Both the position numbers and the translations under genes were made by a program. Under the pieces are notes generated by a model that made no database searches, was not told the DNA's origin, and worked only from the letters and a program-made list of their open reading frames with translations. From UMGS902 sp045538895 (GTDB lineage: Bacteria; Bacillota; Clostridia; Oscillospirales; CAG-272), in contig JAZQEH010000042.1 in the NCBI GenBank assembly GCA_045538895.1, positions 1 through 7,576 on the forward strand: DNA of 7,576 nucleotides, in the 5' to 3' direction. Position 1 is the first letter of the stretch; each line of letters starts with the position of its first letter. Below are positions 1-6,988 of this stretch, in pieces.

Positions 1-8
1 GTTTTTCT

Positions 9-36
9 CACTTGAAAATGCAAGCATTTTCAAGTG
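9..36. other. Strong intergenic hairpin
   Basis: A perfect 12-base inverted repeat, CACTTGAAAATG (9-20) and CATTTTCAAGTG (25-36), encloses a CAAG loop. The stem is read directly. It is not followed by a T-run on either strand, so it is not a classical terminator; it may be a processed 3' end or the edge of a structured RNA belonging to a gene left of the window. Confidence 0.55.
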
Positions 37-41
37 GTTGC

Positions 42-83
42 AAAACCGTTCACTCGCGTCGTGCTCGACCGCACGCGGTTTTT
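42..83 (+). terminator. Probable intrinsic terminator of an upstream gene
   Basis: AAAACCG (42-48) can pair with CGGTTTT (76-82), and inside it CGTGC (60-64) pairs with GCACG (71-75) around a TCGACC loop. The right arm runs into TTTTT at 79-83. The 11 unpaired bases on the left side (49-59) make the structure imperfect. Because A-runs precede it and T-runs follow it, it could act on both strands. It likely ends transcription from a gene left of the window. Confidence 0.5.
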
Positions 84-88
84 AAGGA

Positions 89-121
89 GTTTTTCGGTCG
101 GCACATGTCCGCCCGAAAAAC
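89..121. other. Hairpin with ACATGT loop
   Basis: GTTTTTCGG (89-97) pairs with CCGAAAAAC (113-121). After one mismatch (98/112), CGG (99-101) pairs with CCG (109-111), leaving a loop that contains the palindrome ACATGT (103-108). It sits just upstream of the promoter of the gene at 172, so it may be a terminator-like or regulatory structure. The segment CATGTCCGCC (104-113) recurs nearly unchanged at 7436-7445 in another hairpin. Confidence 0.5.
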
Positions 122-141
122 AGGATTTTAATACCATAAAC

Positions 142-147
142 TATAAT
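142..147 (+). promoter_or_regulatory. Candidate -10 box for the epimerase-like gene
   Basis: A perfect TATAAT lies 24 bases before the ATG at 172. No good TTGACA-like -35 box is visible 16-18 bases upstream; that position falls on the right arm of the 89-121 hairpin. Transcription would start near 154, giving a very short leader that begins just before the AAGGAG ribosome binding site (158-163). Confidence 0.4.
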
Positions 148-171
148 TTACTTTAAAAAGGAGAAATTACC

Positions 172-1191
172 ATGGAACAGAAAAAAGTATTGGTTCTCGG
201 CGGCACAGGTGCAATGGGTGTTTACGTTGTACCCGAACTTCTCAAGCTTGGCTACAAGGTTGACGTTCTTTCGCTCGATGCAAGAGAAAGTGACAACGAA
301 AATCTTCGCTATTTTCAGGTAGCAAATGCAAAGGTTGAGGACACTATCCGTCCTTTCCTCGAAGAGGGTCACTACGACGGTATCGTAGACTTCATGCTCT
401 ACACCACCAAGACATTTACTACCCGTCACAAGCTTCTGCTTGACAACTGCAAGCACTACATCTATCTCTCATCTTACCGTGTATATGCTGACGAGCAGCA
501 CCCCATCACCGAGAGTGCTCCCCAGCTTCTTGACGTATCCAAGGACGAGGAAATGCTTGCAACCGATACATATGCACTTGCAAAGGCACGTCAGGAGGAT
601 ATTCTCGAAAACTCCTCTTATAACAACTGGACTGCAATCCGTCCTGCAATCACATTCTCCAAGTTCCGCTATCAGCTTGTAACTCTTGAGGCAGGCGTTA
701 TCATCCGCCGTGCTCTTGCGGGTAAAAAGGTGCTTCTCCCCGAGGGCGCAATGAAAGCACAGGCTACCATGACATGGGGCGGCGACGTTGCAAAGATGAT
801 TGTTAAACTCCTCTTTAACGAAAAGGCTATGCGTGAGCATTACACCGTTTCGACAAGCGAGCATAACACATGGGAAACCGTTGCTTCCTACTATCACGAC
901 CTTATCGGTCTTGAATATGAAGTTATCCCCACTGACGATTTCCTTCGTCTTGTTAACCCTGACGATCCTTTCCGCGGTCCCCGTTGGCAGCTTGAGTATG
1001 ACAGAATGTATGACCGTATCGTAGACAACACAAAGATGCTCGAGGCTACAGGTCTTAAGCAGTCTGACTTCTCTACAGTCCGCGATGCACTTGCACGTGA
1101 GCTTGAGGCACTTCCCAAGGATACCGTTTGGCCCAACGATGCAGACCTCTGCGACAGAATGGATAAGTACATCGAAGAACACAATCTTTAA
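172..1191 (+). CDS. Extended-SDR NAD(P)-dependent epimerase/dehydratase-like protein
   Basis: The 339-residue protein starts with a Rossmann fold: KKVLVLGGTGAMG puts the dinucleotide-binding GxxGxxG motif at residues 10-16. The strand YIYLSS ends at residues 100-101, where the catalytic Ser/Thr of this family is expected, and YALAK (134-138) supplies the Tyr-x-x-x-Lys catalytic pair. IRPAITFS (157-164) matches the conserved proline region after the active site. The length is normal for extended SDRs such as nucleotide-sugar epimerases and dehydratases. No signal peptide or membrane segment is seen, so it should be cytosolic. The start is set by AAGGAG (158-163), 8 bases before ATG. It is a single-gene unit closed by a terminator at 1195. 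Codons are visibly rich in C-ending forms (AAC, TAC, GAC, TTC), which suggests high expression. The substrate cannot be told from the sequence. Confidence 0.9.
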   Translation: MEQKKVLVLGGTGAMGVYVVPELLKLGYKVDVLSLDARESDNENLRYFQVANAKVEDTIRPFLEEGHYDGIVDFMLYTTKTFTTRHKLLLDNCKHYIYLSSYRVYADEQHPITESAPQLLDVSKDEEMLATDTYALAKARQEDILENSSYNNWTAIRPAITFSKFRYQLVTLEAGVIIRRALAGKKVLLPEGAMKAQATMTWGGDVAKMIVKLLFNEKAMREHYTVSTSEHNTWETVASYYHDLIGLEYEVIPTDDFLRLVNPDDPFRGPRWQLEYDRMYDRIVDNTKMLEATGLKQSDFSTVRDALARELEALPKDTVWPNDADLCDRMDKYIEEHNL

Positions 1192-1194
1192 TAA

Positions 1195-1224
1195 AAAAGG
1201 CTTGCGAATCCTCGCAAGCCTTTT
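1195..1224 (+). terminator. Intrinsic terminator after the epimerase-like gene
   Basis: A perfect 13-base stem with arms 1195-1207 and 1212-1224 has the core GGCTTGCGA/TCGCAAGCC and a 4-base loop, and its right arm ends in TTTT. It begins three bases after the TAA at 1189-1191. The left arm begins in an A-run, so it may also work on the minus strand. Confidence 0.9.
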
Positions 1225-1238
1225 CCTATCTCCTTAGC

Positions 1239-1269
1239 AAAAAGACGGTTGCACTGCAACCGTCTTTTT
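1239..1269 (-). terminator. Intrinsic terminator after the rubredoxin gene
   Basis: AAAAAGACGGTTGC (1239-1252) pairs with GCAACCGTCTTTTT (1256-1269) around a 3-base loop. Read on the minus strand it follows the rubredoxin stop (1274-1276) by four bases and ends in TTTTT. It is symmetric and may terminate both strands. Together with 1195-1224 it isolates two convergent units. Confidence 0.88.
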
Positions 1270-1273
1270 ACTA

Positions 1274-1429
1274 TTATTCTTCGCTGAACTGGTCTTTACC
1301 AACGCCGCACAGGGGGCAAGCAAAATCTTCGGGGAGATCCTCCCACTTTGTACCTGCTTCAATGCCGTTATCGGGATCGCCGATTTCTTCATCGTAAACG
1401 TATCCGCAAACTTCGCAAACGTATTTCAT
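1274..1429 (-). CDS. Rubredoxin
   Basis: This 51-residue protein has the full rubredoxin pattern: C5-x2-C8-G-Y near the N-terminus and C38-P-L-C41-G near the C-terminus. The four cysteines bind a single iron. Conserved family positions are also present: the aromatic/acidic YVYDEEIGDPDNGI stretch, W29, the LPEDF turn (32-36) and GKDQF (44-48). It is a small cytosolic one-electron carrier. An in-frame start 31 codons further upstream exists, but the ATG at 1429 has AAAGGAG (1438-1444) at the right spacing and gives the normal family length, so it is chosen. It lies 55 bases downstream of fprA, its probable electron acceptor, on the same strand. The AT-rich spacer could hold a weak internal promoter, which I cannot define. 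Confidence 0.96.
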   Translation of the reverse strand: MKYVCEVCGYVYDEEIGDPDNGIEAGTKWEDLPEDFACPLCGVGKDQFSEE

Positions 1430-1484
1430 AACAAAATCTCCTTTTAAAATAATATATAAAATAATATATGCAAAAACTGCAAAA

Positions 1485-2630
1485 TTATAAAAGTTCCTTT
1501 GCAAGAGCCTTGATCTGCTCAAGGTTTATGTCCTTCACTCCCGAATTTATGGTAACGGTGGTGTCGGTGTAGGTGATTTCCTTGCATCCCTCAAGCATCT
1601 TTTTGATAACTCTTGCCGCAACGGGTGCCCAGCTACCGTTTTCGATAATACCAACGGTACGCTTTTTGTAGCCACGCTCGCAAAGAGCCGTTATAAACGT
1701 GTGCATAAACGGGAAAATATCGCCGTTGTACGTGGTGGTTGCAAGCACTATTTTGCCGTAGCGGAACGCATCCTCTACCGCTTCAGCCATGTCGCAGCGT
1801 GCAAGGTCATTTATCGCAACCTTTGCGCAGCCTGCCTTTTCAAGCTCGTCTGCAAGGAGAAGCGCCGCCTTTTTGGTGTTGCCGTAAACCGAGGTATAGC
1901 ATATTACAACACCTTCGCTTTCTACGCCGTAGGATGACCAGGTATTGTACAAATCAAGGTAATAGCCGAGGTTTTCTTCGAGAATAGGACCGTGGAGAGG
2001 GCAGATGGTGCCAATCTCAAGTCCGCTTGCCTTTTTGAGCACTGCCTGAACCTGTGCACCGTATTTGCCAACGATACCGAAATAGTATCTGCGGGCCTCG
2101 CAAGCCCAGTCCTCATCTACATCAAGTGCACCGAATTTGCCGAAGCCGTCAGCAGAGAAAAGCGTCTTCGAGGTAGAGTCGTAGGTCATTACAACCTCGG
2201 GCCAATGCACCATGGGTGCGGTGCAGAATGTCAGATTGTGAGCACCGAGCGAAAGTGTGTCACCGTCGGACACAACCATTCTTCTATCTGCAAAGCTATG
2301 GGAGAAGAACTTGTCCATCATTACAAAAGCCTTGTCGGTAGCAACGATGGTGGTGCTTGGGTATTCGGCAGCAAAAGCAGTTATGCCTGCGGAATGGTCA
2401 GGCTCCATGTGCGAAACGATAAGATAAGCGGGAGCCGCTGTACCGATAGCTTTTTTGATATTCTCAAGCCATACGTTTACAAACTTTGCATCAACTGTGT
2501 CGAATATGGCGATTTTTTCATCATTTATTATGTATGAGTTATATGCCATGCCATTGGGAACAATATACTGCCCCTCAAACAGGTCAATCTCGTGGTCGTT
2601 AACACCTATGTAGATAATGTTTTCATGCAT
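1485..2630 (-). CDS. fprA: A-type flavodiiron protein (FprA), O2/NO reductase
   Basis: The 381-residue protein has two domains. Residues 1 to about 235 are the metallo-beta-lactamase-like diiron domain, with the ligand motif HMEPDH giving H74, E76, D78 and H79, then H142, bridging D161 and H213 (in PLHGP). These match the canonical flavodiiron ligands. Residues about 240-381 are a flavodoxin-like domain that binds FMN; YTSVYGNTKK (245-254) is the phosphate-binding loop. There is no C-terminal rubredoxin or flavin-reductase extension, so it is the simple class A form, which is known to take electrons from a separate rubredoxin and reduce O2 to water or NO to N2O. The rubredoxin is encoded immediately downstream. 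GGAGG (2639-2643 on the minus strand) lies 8 bases from the ATG. It is cytosolic and protects an anaerobe from oxidative or nitrosative stress. O2 versus NO preference cannot be read from the sequence. Confidence 0.96.
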   Translation of the reverse strand: MHENIIYIGVNDHEIDLFEGQYIVPNGMAYNSYIINDEKIAIFDTVDAKFVNVWLENIKKAIGTAAPAYLIVSHMEPDHSAGITAFAAEYPSTTIVATDKAFVMMDKFFSHSFADRRMVVSDGDTLSLGAHNLTFCTAPMVHWPEVVMTYDSTSKTLFSADGFGKFGALDVDEDWACEARRYYFGIVGKYGAQVQAVLKKASGLEIGTICPLHGPILEENLGYYLDLYNTWSSYGVESEGVVICYTSVYGNTKKAALLLADELEKAGCAKVAINDLARCDMAEAVEDAFRYGKIVLATTTYNGDIFPFMHTFITALCERGYKKRTVGIIENGSWAPVAARVIKKMLEGCKEITYTDTTVTINSGVKDINLEQIKALAKELL

Positions 2631-2659
2631 ATTGATGTCCTCCGTGTTTTTCTAAATAG

Positions 2660-2665
2660 ATTATA
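2660..2665 (-). promoter_or_regulatory. Extended -10 promoter for fprA-rubredoxin
   Basis: On the minus strand the sequence TGTTATAAT contains a perfect TATAAT preceded by the TGn extension, 29 bases before the fprA ATG. The -35 position (about 2683-2688) is AT-rich and not consensus, as is usual for extended -10 promoters. The spacer 2631-2768 is divergent, but I see no equally clear promoter for the plus-strand gene in it. Confidence 0.6.
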
Positions 2666-2768
2666 ACATAACTTTCAAAAAAATAAATAGTTTTTTTATG
2701 GAATTGTGCGAAAAAGTGAGTGGGCGCAATTATTATGTTATGAAAACGGAAAAAAAGGAGAGATGTAT

Positions 2769-4424
2769 ATGAGAGAATATCTTGTGCAGCCGTTCTTGAC
2801 CGAGTATTATCTGCTTGAATCGGTTTGCGGCGGCTTTTGGGACGAAGAAGAGAAAAACAGGATATTTGACCTGCTTGCAGAGGTATTCTGCATAACGGAC
2901 AGAGAGGTGCTTGAGCTTTATCGCTACGAGTCCTTCCGTGAGCATTTTGCAGATATAACCGACCATGCCTCCTACGAGCGTTTTTGCAGAACGGTTGAGT
3001 TTGCTAAAAAATGCGGACAGGATTTGCATTTCACGGATGTTGACCGTGTGATTCTGGCACAGAAGCGTGCAGCCATGGCGGTGAGAAGCGACGTGTTCGG
3101 CAATGTAAAAACTCTCACACGTGAGAGCATCGCAGATACACTTATGACAAAGGCACGCGGCGGCAACGTTGATGCAATGCTTATGCTTTCATTTATGGAG
3201 TATCACGGTATATTTGTTTGCAAGGACGAAGCAAGAGCCATTAAGCGTGTCAGAATATGTGCAAGATGGAACAGCCTTTTCGGCAATCTCATGGGGCTTA
3301 AGTATGACAGAGAAAACCGCACAGGCTACATAAATAACATCTTTACCGTAAGCAAGACCGCCGACCAGAAGCAGACCTATGAGCATATCTGCAAGGTATA
3401 CCGCTATAAGAACGAGGGCGAAAAATGCTGTATAGCCTCTATTCTTGAAAAGGCATTTGAGCTTGGAATCATAAAGAGAGGCGTGTATGACCGAGGATTT
3501 GCCTCGGTTGCGTTCTCCACTCTCATTTCCGCAGAGGATAAGAAAAAGATTCTGCTTTGCAGACATAAGGATGCAGTAGCGGCACTTTCGGATATCCCCT
3601 TTGACATAAGAAGAGGCGAGAAAAATGTTTTTGACAATACGGCAGTCGAGCGGCTTCCGCTCTGCCGTGCAAGCGAGAGCGAAAAGATTTTGCAGAACTT
3701 TACTGTTGCGGCACGCTGCCCGAGTGAGGTTTATATGCCGCTTCTGATTGTGGCAAACGATGAGTTTGTTGCAAATATGTACGGAAAGATGCTTAAAGAC
3801 GGCTTTGCGGATGCATCAATCGTGGAATTTGATGCAGGTACGCTCGGCGCACAGGACTTTGCACCCACAAAGGAAAACATCTTCTTAAGAGGGCTTTCCG
3901 AAACAAAAAACAGCCGCACACTGTTCGTATTCAAGCATTGTGAGGAGCTTTCGATGGACCTTATCGAGCAGTTCGAGGATATACTCGACTACGAAAACCG
4001 CCGTAAGTTCAAGCTATTCCAGCCATCGGTATCGCTTGATTTGTCGGACATTATGATAGTTATGTTTGCATCCGAACGCACGTCGGGGGTAAACCGCATT
4101 GCAGAGCGTTGCGATACGGTGATTTCCTCACGCATAAGCGATGCGGAAAAGCCGAAGGTTGTCGAGGCAATGCTCGGCGAGCGTACACGCTCCTACGGAT
4201 GTGAGGGACTCACGCTTGAGGACGGCTGCGCAGAATACCTTGCACACTATGATACAAAGCGTATACACCGCATTATTGACGGAGTGCTGAAAAGTGTGAT
4301 TTGCAGCGGCGCTGACAAAGTAACGCTCGACCTTGTTAAAAAGGTATGCGGGGAAAACAGTATCAAGGGCAGCGAGTCTGTGAGAATCGGATTCGGCTAC
4401 ATCGGAGGTGAGAACAATGCTTAA
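2769..4424 (+). CDS. Sel1-like plus degenerate Lon-like AAA+ protein (predicted non-hydrolysing)
   Basis: I do not recognise this 551-residue protein as a named family. The N-terminal half is helical. ARGGNVDAMLMLSFMEYHG (129-147) followed by KDEARAIKR resembles one Sel1-type repeat, usually a protein-binding surface. The C-terminal half resembles the AAA+ core of Lon: PLLIVANDEFVANMYGKML (324-342) sits where strand 1 and the P-loop belong, FVFKHCEEL (386-394) where Walker B belongs, DLSDIMIVMFAS (424-435) where sensor 1 belongs, and RIAERCDTVI (443-452) where the arginine-finger region belongs, followed by a helical lid (about 455-530). The GxxxxGK[ST] motif and the Walker B Asp-Glu are absent, so ATP hydrolysis is unlikely. 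No protease domain or membrane segment is seen. The ATG at 2769 is chosen because AAGGAG (2755-2760) is 8 bases away; the ATG at 2763 is too close and GTG 2706 has no ribosome site. It overlaps the next gene by 8 bases, implying a partner role for the VirD4-like ATPase. Confidence 0.8.
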   Translation: MREYLVQPFLTEYYLLESVCGGFWDEEEKNRIFDLLAEVFCITDREVLELYRYESFREHFADITDHASYERFCRTVEFAKKCGQDLHFTDVDRVILAQKRAAMAVRSDVFGNVKTLTRESIADTLMTKARGGNVDAMLMLSFMEYHGIFVCKDEARAIKRVRICARWNSLFGNLMGLKYDRENRTGYINNIFTVSKTADQKQTYEHICKVYRYKNEGEKCCIASILEKAFELGIIKRGVYDRGFASVAFSTLISAEDKKKILLCRHKDAVAALSDIPFDIRRGEKNVFDNTAVERLPLCRASESEKILQNFTVAARCPSEVYMPLLIVANDEFVANMYGKMLKDGFADASIVEFDAGTLGAQDFAPTKENIFLRGLSETKNSRTLFVFKHCEELSMDLIEQFEDILDYENRRKFKLFQPSVSLDLSDIMIVMFASERTSGVNRIAERCDTVISSRISDAEKPKVVEAMLGERTRSYGCEGLTLEDGCAEYLAHYDTKRIHRIIDGVLKSVICSGADKVTLDLVKKVCGENSIKGSESVRIGFGYIGGENNA

Positions 4425-6090
4425 AATTGACCTTTTCAAAGACTATGAAAATGCGAAAATAAAAACGGTTGACGAGTTCAGAAAAACTCACGTTACATAC
4501 CCTTTTGACTCTCTCGGCGAGCAGGATATTGACGGCATCCCCGTTTGCATAACGAGAAATGACAACGGCAAGCTTGACGTTACTTTTATAGGCGACACGC
4601 ACCTTCTTGCGATTGGCGCTACACGAAGCGGCAAGACCACGGGTTACGTTATCCCCACCATCAACGTGCTTCTTAAGAAAAAGAACAAGCCGAGCATTGT
4701 TATCAGCGACCCGAAGCATGAGCTTTATATGAGCAATGCAAGAAAGTTTGAAGAGGCGGGCTACCGTGTGATTCTGCTTGATTTTACCGACTACCGCCAC
4801 AGCGATTGTTGGAATCCTTTGACAAAGTATTTCCGCCTTTATCAGAAGTATCTCCACGTTGAGGATGAGGTAACGGTGGTTGATACAGAAAAGGGTAAGC
4901 GCAATTGCTTCAGAGGGGTTGTGTATGACAGCCAGGAGGAGCTTGACCTTGCGATATGCGAGGTCAAGGACGGCTACTATGACGAGGTGGACAAGGGACT
5001 TTCAGCAATCAGCATGTCGCTGATTCCGACAAAGAATGAGCGTGACCCTTTCTGGGAGGATTCGGCAAGGGATTTGCTCCGTGCGATATTCTTCGGTATG
5101 CTTGAGGATAGCGAAAAGGGGCTCATTACAGAGGATAATTTCTCATTTGATACGGTTATGCGCATTTCCGATTTGTTTTCGGAAAACGACAGAGTATACG
5201 ATAACGGATACTTTTCTGACAGAAATCTTGAAATCTCAAAAGCATACCAGCTTGCTCGCAAGTGTATAATTGAGCAGGCACCCAATACGAGAAAATGTAT
5301 TGTTTCGTCGTTTTCGGCAAAGATGAGCAAGTTCCGTGACACCTCGGTGAGAAGAATTACGTGTGCAAACACCTTTGAACTCAGTACGCTCGATGACGGT
5401 GCACCTACTGTAATATTTGTGGCATATAAAGACGAGGAAAGTCTGCACTACGATATCATCAGTATGTTTTTAAGCAACCTTTATACCGAGCTTATAGCAG
5501 TTGCGAGAAGTAAGGGAACAAGACTTGACCGTCCGTTTTACTTTTTGCTCGATGAGTTCGGTAATCTGCCGAAGTTCAATGATTTTGAAAAGGTTATATC
5601 GGCTTGCGGCGGCAGAAACATCTGGTTTTTGCTGATACTTCAGTCGTATGCACAGCTATACAGAGTTTACGGTAAGGAAACCGCAGAGATAATCAAGGAT
5701 AACCTTAATACGCATATCTTTTTCGGCACAAACAATCCCGAAACCAAAGCGGAGTTTTCGGCAGAGTGCGGCAAGAGGACAATCATTGCGCCCACCTCGG
5801 CTCTGAACGGCAGCGGCGAAACGATAGAGCGCTATGACAAGGACACCGTGGCGCTGGTGCCGGTAAGCAGGCTTACGCATATTGCCCCCGGAGAGTGCAT
5901 TGTAACACAGATGCGTGAGGACGTGCTGTGGTCACATATTGAACGCTGTTACCTGTGCCCCGAGTTTGATTATGAAACGGCAAATCCTAAAGACCTTTTG
6001 CCCAAACTCAAGTTTGCGGACAGAAAATATGTCTATGTGCATAAAGCAGATGAAAAAAAGACAGATTCCTCAAACCCGTTTAATTTTTAA
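4417..6090 (+). CDS. Soluble VirD4/TraG-like ATPase (type IV coupling protein family)
   Basis: The 557-residue protein matches the TraG/VirD4 coupling-protein core. THLLAIGATRSGKTTG has Walker A at residues 67-74 (GATRSGKT), IVISDPKHELY (94-104) is the conserved DPKGEL-like motif, CWNPL (131-135) follows, and FYFLLDEFGNLPKF (374-387) carries Walker B D379-E380. LILQSYAQL (406-414) and FFGTNNPET (435-443) match the later conserved strands. True coupling proteins pump DNA or protein through a membrane pore and have N-terminal transmembrane helices plus a variable all-alpha domain; here no membrane helix precedes the P-loop. An acidic insertion at about 145-195 is unusual. GGAGG (4404-4408) lies 8 bases from ATG 4417, preferred over GTG 4408. 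It overlaps the degenerate AAA+ gene. No relaxase, VirB4 or other conjugation gene is visible here. The substrate is unknown; family membership is certain, conjugative function is not. Confidence 0.88.
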   Translation: MLKIDLFKDYENAKIKTVDEFRKTHVTYPFDSLGEQDIDGIPVCITRNDNGKLDVTFIGDTHLLAIGATRSGKTTGYVIPTINVLLKKKNKPSIVISDPKHELYMSNARKFEEAGYRVILLDFTDYRHSDCWNPLTKYFRLYQKYLHVEDEVTVVDTEKGKRNCFRGVVYDSQEELDLAICEVKDGYYDEVDKGLSAISMSLIPTKNERDPFWEDSARDLLRAIFFGMLEDSEKGLITEDNFSFDTVMRISDLFSENDRVYDNGYFSDRNLEISKAYQLARKCIIEQAPNTRKCIVSSFSAKMSKFRDTSVRRITCANTFELSTLDDGAPTVIFVAYKDEESLHYDIISMFLSNLYTELIAVARSKGTRLDRPFYFLLDEFGNLPKFNDFEKVISACGGRNIWFLLILQSYAQLYRVYGKETAEIIKDNLNTHIFFGTNNPETKAEFSAECGKRTIIAPTSALNGSGETIERYDKDTVALVPVSRLTHIAPGECIVTQMREDVLWSHIERCYLCPEFDYETANPKDLLPKLKFADRKYVYVHKADEKKTDSSNPFNF

Positions 6091-6106
6091 CTGACAGCCC
6101 ATCGCC

Positions 6107-6135
6107 TTGACAAAATTCGCAATTTATGGTATAAA
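6107..6135 (+). promoter_or_regulatory. Near-consensus sigma-A promoter for the sigma-like/anti-sigma-like pair
   Basis: TTGACA (6107-6112) and TATAAA (6130-6135) are separated by exactly 17 bases, and TGG directly before the -10 gives an extended -10 as well. Transcription should start near 6142, leaving a leader of about 16 bases that is mostly ribosome binding site. The promoter begins 16 bases after the stop of the VirD4-like gene. No terminator lies between, so readthrough from upstream can add to it. Confidence 0.88.
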
Positions 6136-6157
6136 AATATGTCAGGGTGGTGATGAT

Positions 6158-6988
6158 ATGGCAAGAGTAACACAAGCAGAATTTGAAAGTTTTGTAGCAC
6201 AACTTGAGCAGGGCGATCCATCTTCTTCCGAAACTCTTTACGTCATAACAAAAAACATCATTTATGGATACGTGTGCAAATGGTGTTGGCAGGACTGGGC
6301 ACTTAAGGGCGGCGAGCATGAAGAGGATTTGTTCAATGATATTTTCATAAAGGTGCTTTGCTTCTGCGTCCCTTCGTTTTTTAAACGTAAAGACTCTGAC
6401 GGCGAGATAAATCGAAACCTTGTCGAGTTTGAAAAATGGCTCTATACGGTTGCACTGCGTGAGAAAATAGCGTTTTCAAACCGTCGCAGACGTGAGCTTA
6501 AGCATTTGTCATTCACGCCGGATGACGGTACGCTCACGGATGATGACGTGGACGTATACGTCGATGAAAGAGCGGAGCAAATAGAACTGCTCAGCGATGC
6601 GTTTGAAATGGTTCTTGATTTTGATGTCAGCATTTATAAAACGCTTACATGGCTTGCGCAGGGGCTTATGATGCTTGAATACGGTATATCCAAGAGCCAG
6701 GCTACAAGCAAGCTCGTGGAAACCTTTGAGCAAAAGACGCTTTATGATATGCGTGATGCGGTTTTTGCGGCCGCCGAGCGGTATTCATGGCTTGTGCTTT
6801 CTGAAAAGAACAGAGAACGTATCAACACAGCGCTCAAAGAGCCGTTTGACGGTGAGCGTTGCTATGGCGAAGTAAAATATTCAGAGTTCTTTATGAAAAA
6901 AGGCGGAAAATATTCCGTCAGCGATTGGTTAAACCGAATTAACAGTAAGATTAAACAGGAGATTGAGGATGAAACATTTAACAGTTGA
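6158..6988 (+). CDS. Sigma-70 region-2-like protein with an unusual C-terminal half
   Basis: This is a 276-residue protein. Residues about 20-115 resemble sigma-70 region 2: a helix TLYVITKNIIYGYV, then GEHEEDLFNDIFIKVL (52-67) where the EDLvQe-type core-binding segment lies, then FEKWLYTVALREKIAFSNRRRREL (91-113), equivalent to the fraWLyriarN-x-RRRR segment contacting the -10 element. After an acidic linker (121-140) I do not see a standard region 4. Instead there is YKTLTWLAQGLMML (160-173), ISKSQATSKLVE (177-188) and a C-terminal stretch FFMKKGGKYSVSDWLNRINSKI (244-265) that could be a helix-turn-helix. The start at 6158 follows GGGTGG (6145-6150); an upstream TTG start at 6107 lies inside the -35 box and is rejected. 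It overlaps the zinc-finger anti-sigma-like gene, which supports the sigma reading. It is a probable ECF-like or divergent sigma factor; RNA polymerase binding is inferred. Confidence 0.68.
   Translation: MARVTQAEFESFVAQLEQGDPSSSETLYVITKNIIYGYVCKWCWQDWALKGGEHEEDLFNDIFIKVLCFCVPSFFKRKDSDGEINRNLVEFEKWLYTVALREKIAFSNRRRRELKHLSFTPDDGTLTDDDVDVYVDERAEQIELLSDAFEMVLDFDVSIYKTLTWLAQGLMMLEYGISKSQATSKLVETFEQKTLYDMRDAVFAAAERYSWLVLSEKNRERINTALKEPFDGERCYGEVKYSEFFMKKGGKYSVSDWLNRINSKIKQEIEDETFNS

Noticed and set aside
469..1182. Long open frame on the minus strand, 237 codons, antisense to the epimerase-like gene
   Set aside because: It lies wholly inside a well-supported gene with its own ribosome site and family motifs, and its translation is Cys/Val/Leu-rich without any recognisable motif. 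It is a codon-bias shadow.
1430..1522. Longer rubredoxin start adding 31 residues
   Set aside because: The extension reads through the fprA end and an AT-rich spacer. The internal ATG has a good ribosome site and yields the normal family size.
2706..2768. GTG start at 2706 extending the degenerate AAA+ protein by 21 residues
   Set aside because: No ribosome binding site precedes 2706, while ATG 2769 has AAGGAG at 8 bases.
4417..6090. The VirD4-like gene as proof of an integrative conjugative element
   Set aside because: No relaxase, VirB4, integrase, or direct repeats that would mark an insertion are visible within the window, so conjugation cannot be claimed.
6107..6157. TTG start at 6107 extending the sigma-like protein by 17 residues
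   Set aside because: The TTG is the first three bases of a consensus TTGACA -35 box, so these bases lie upstream of the transcription start.
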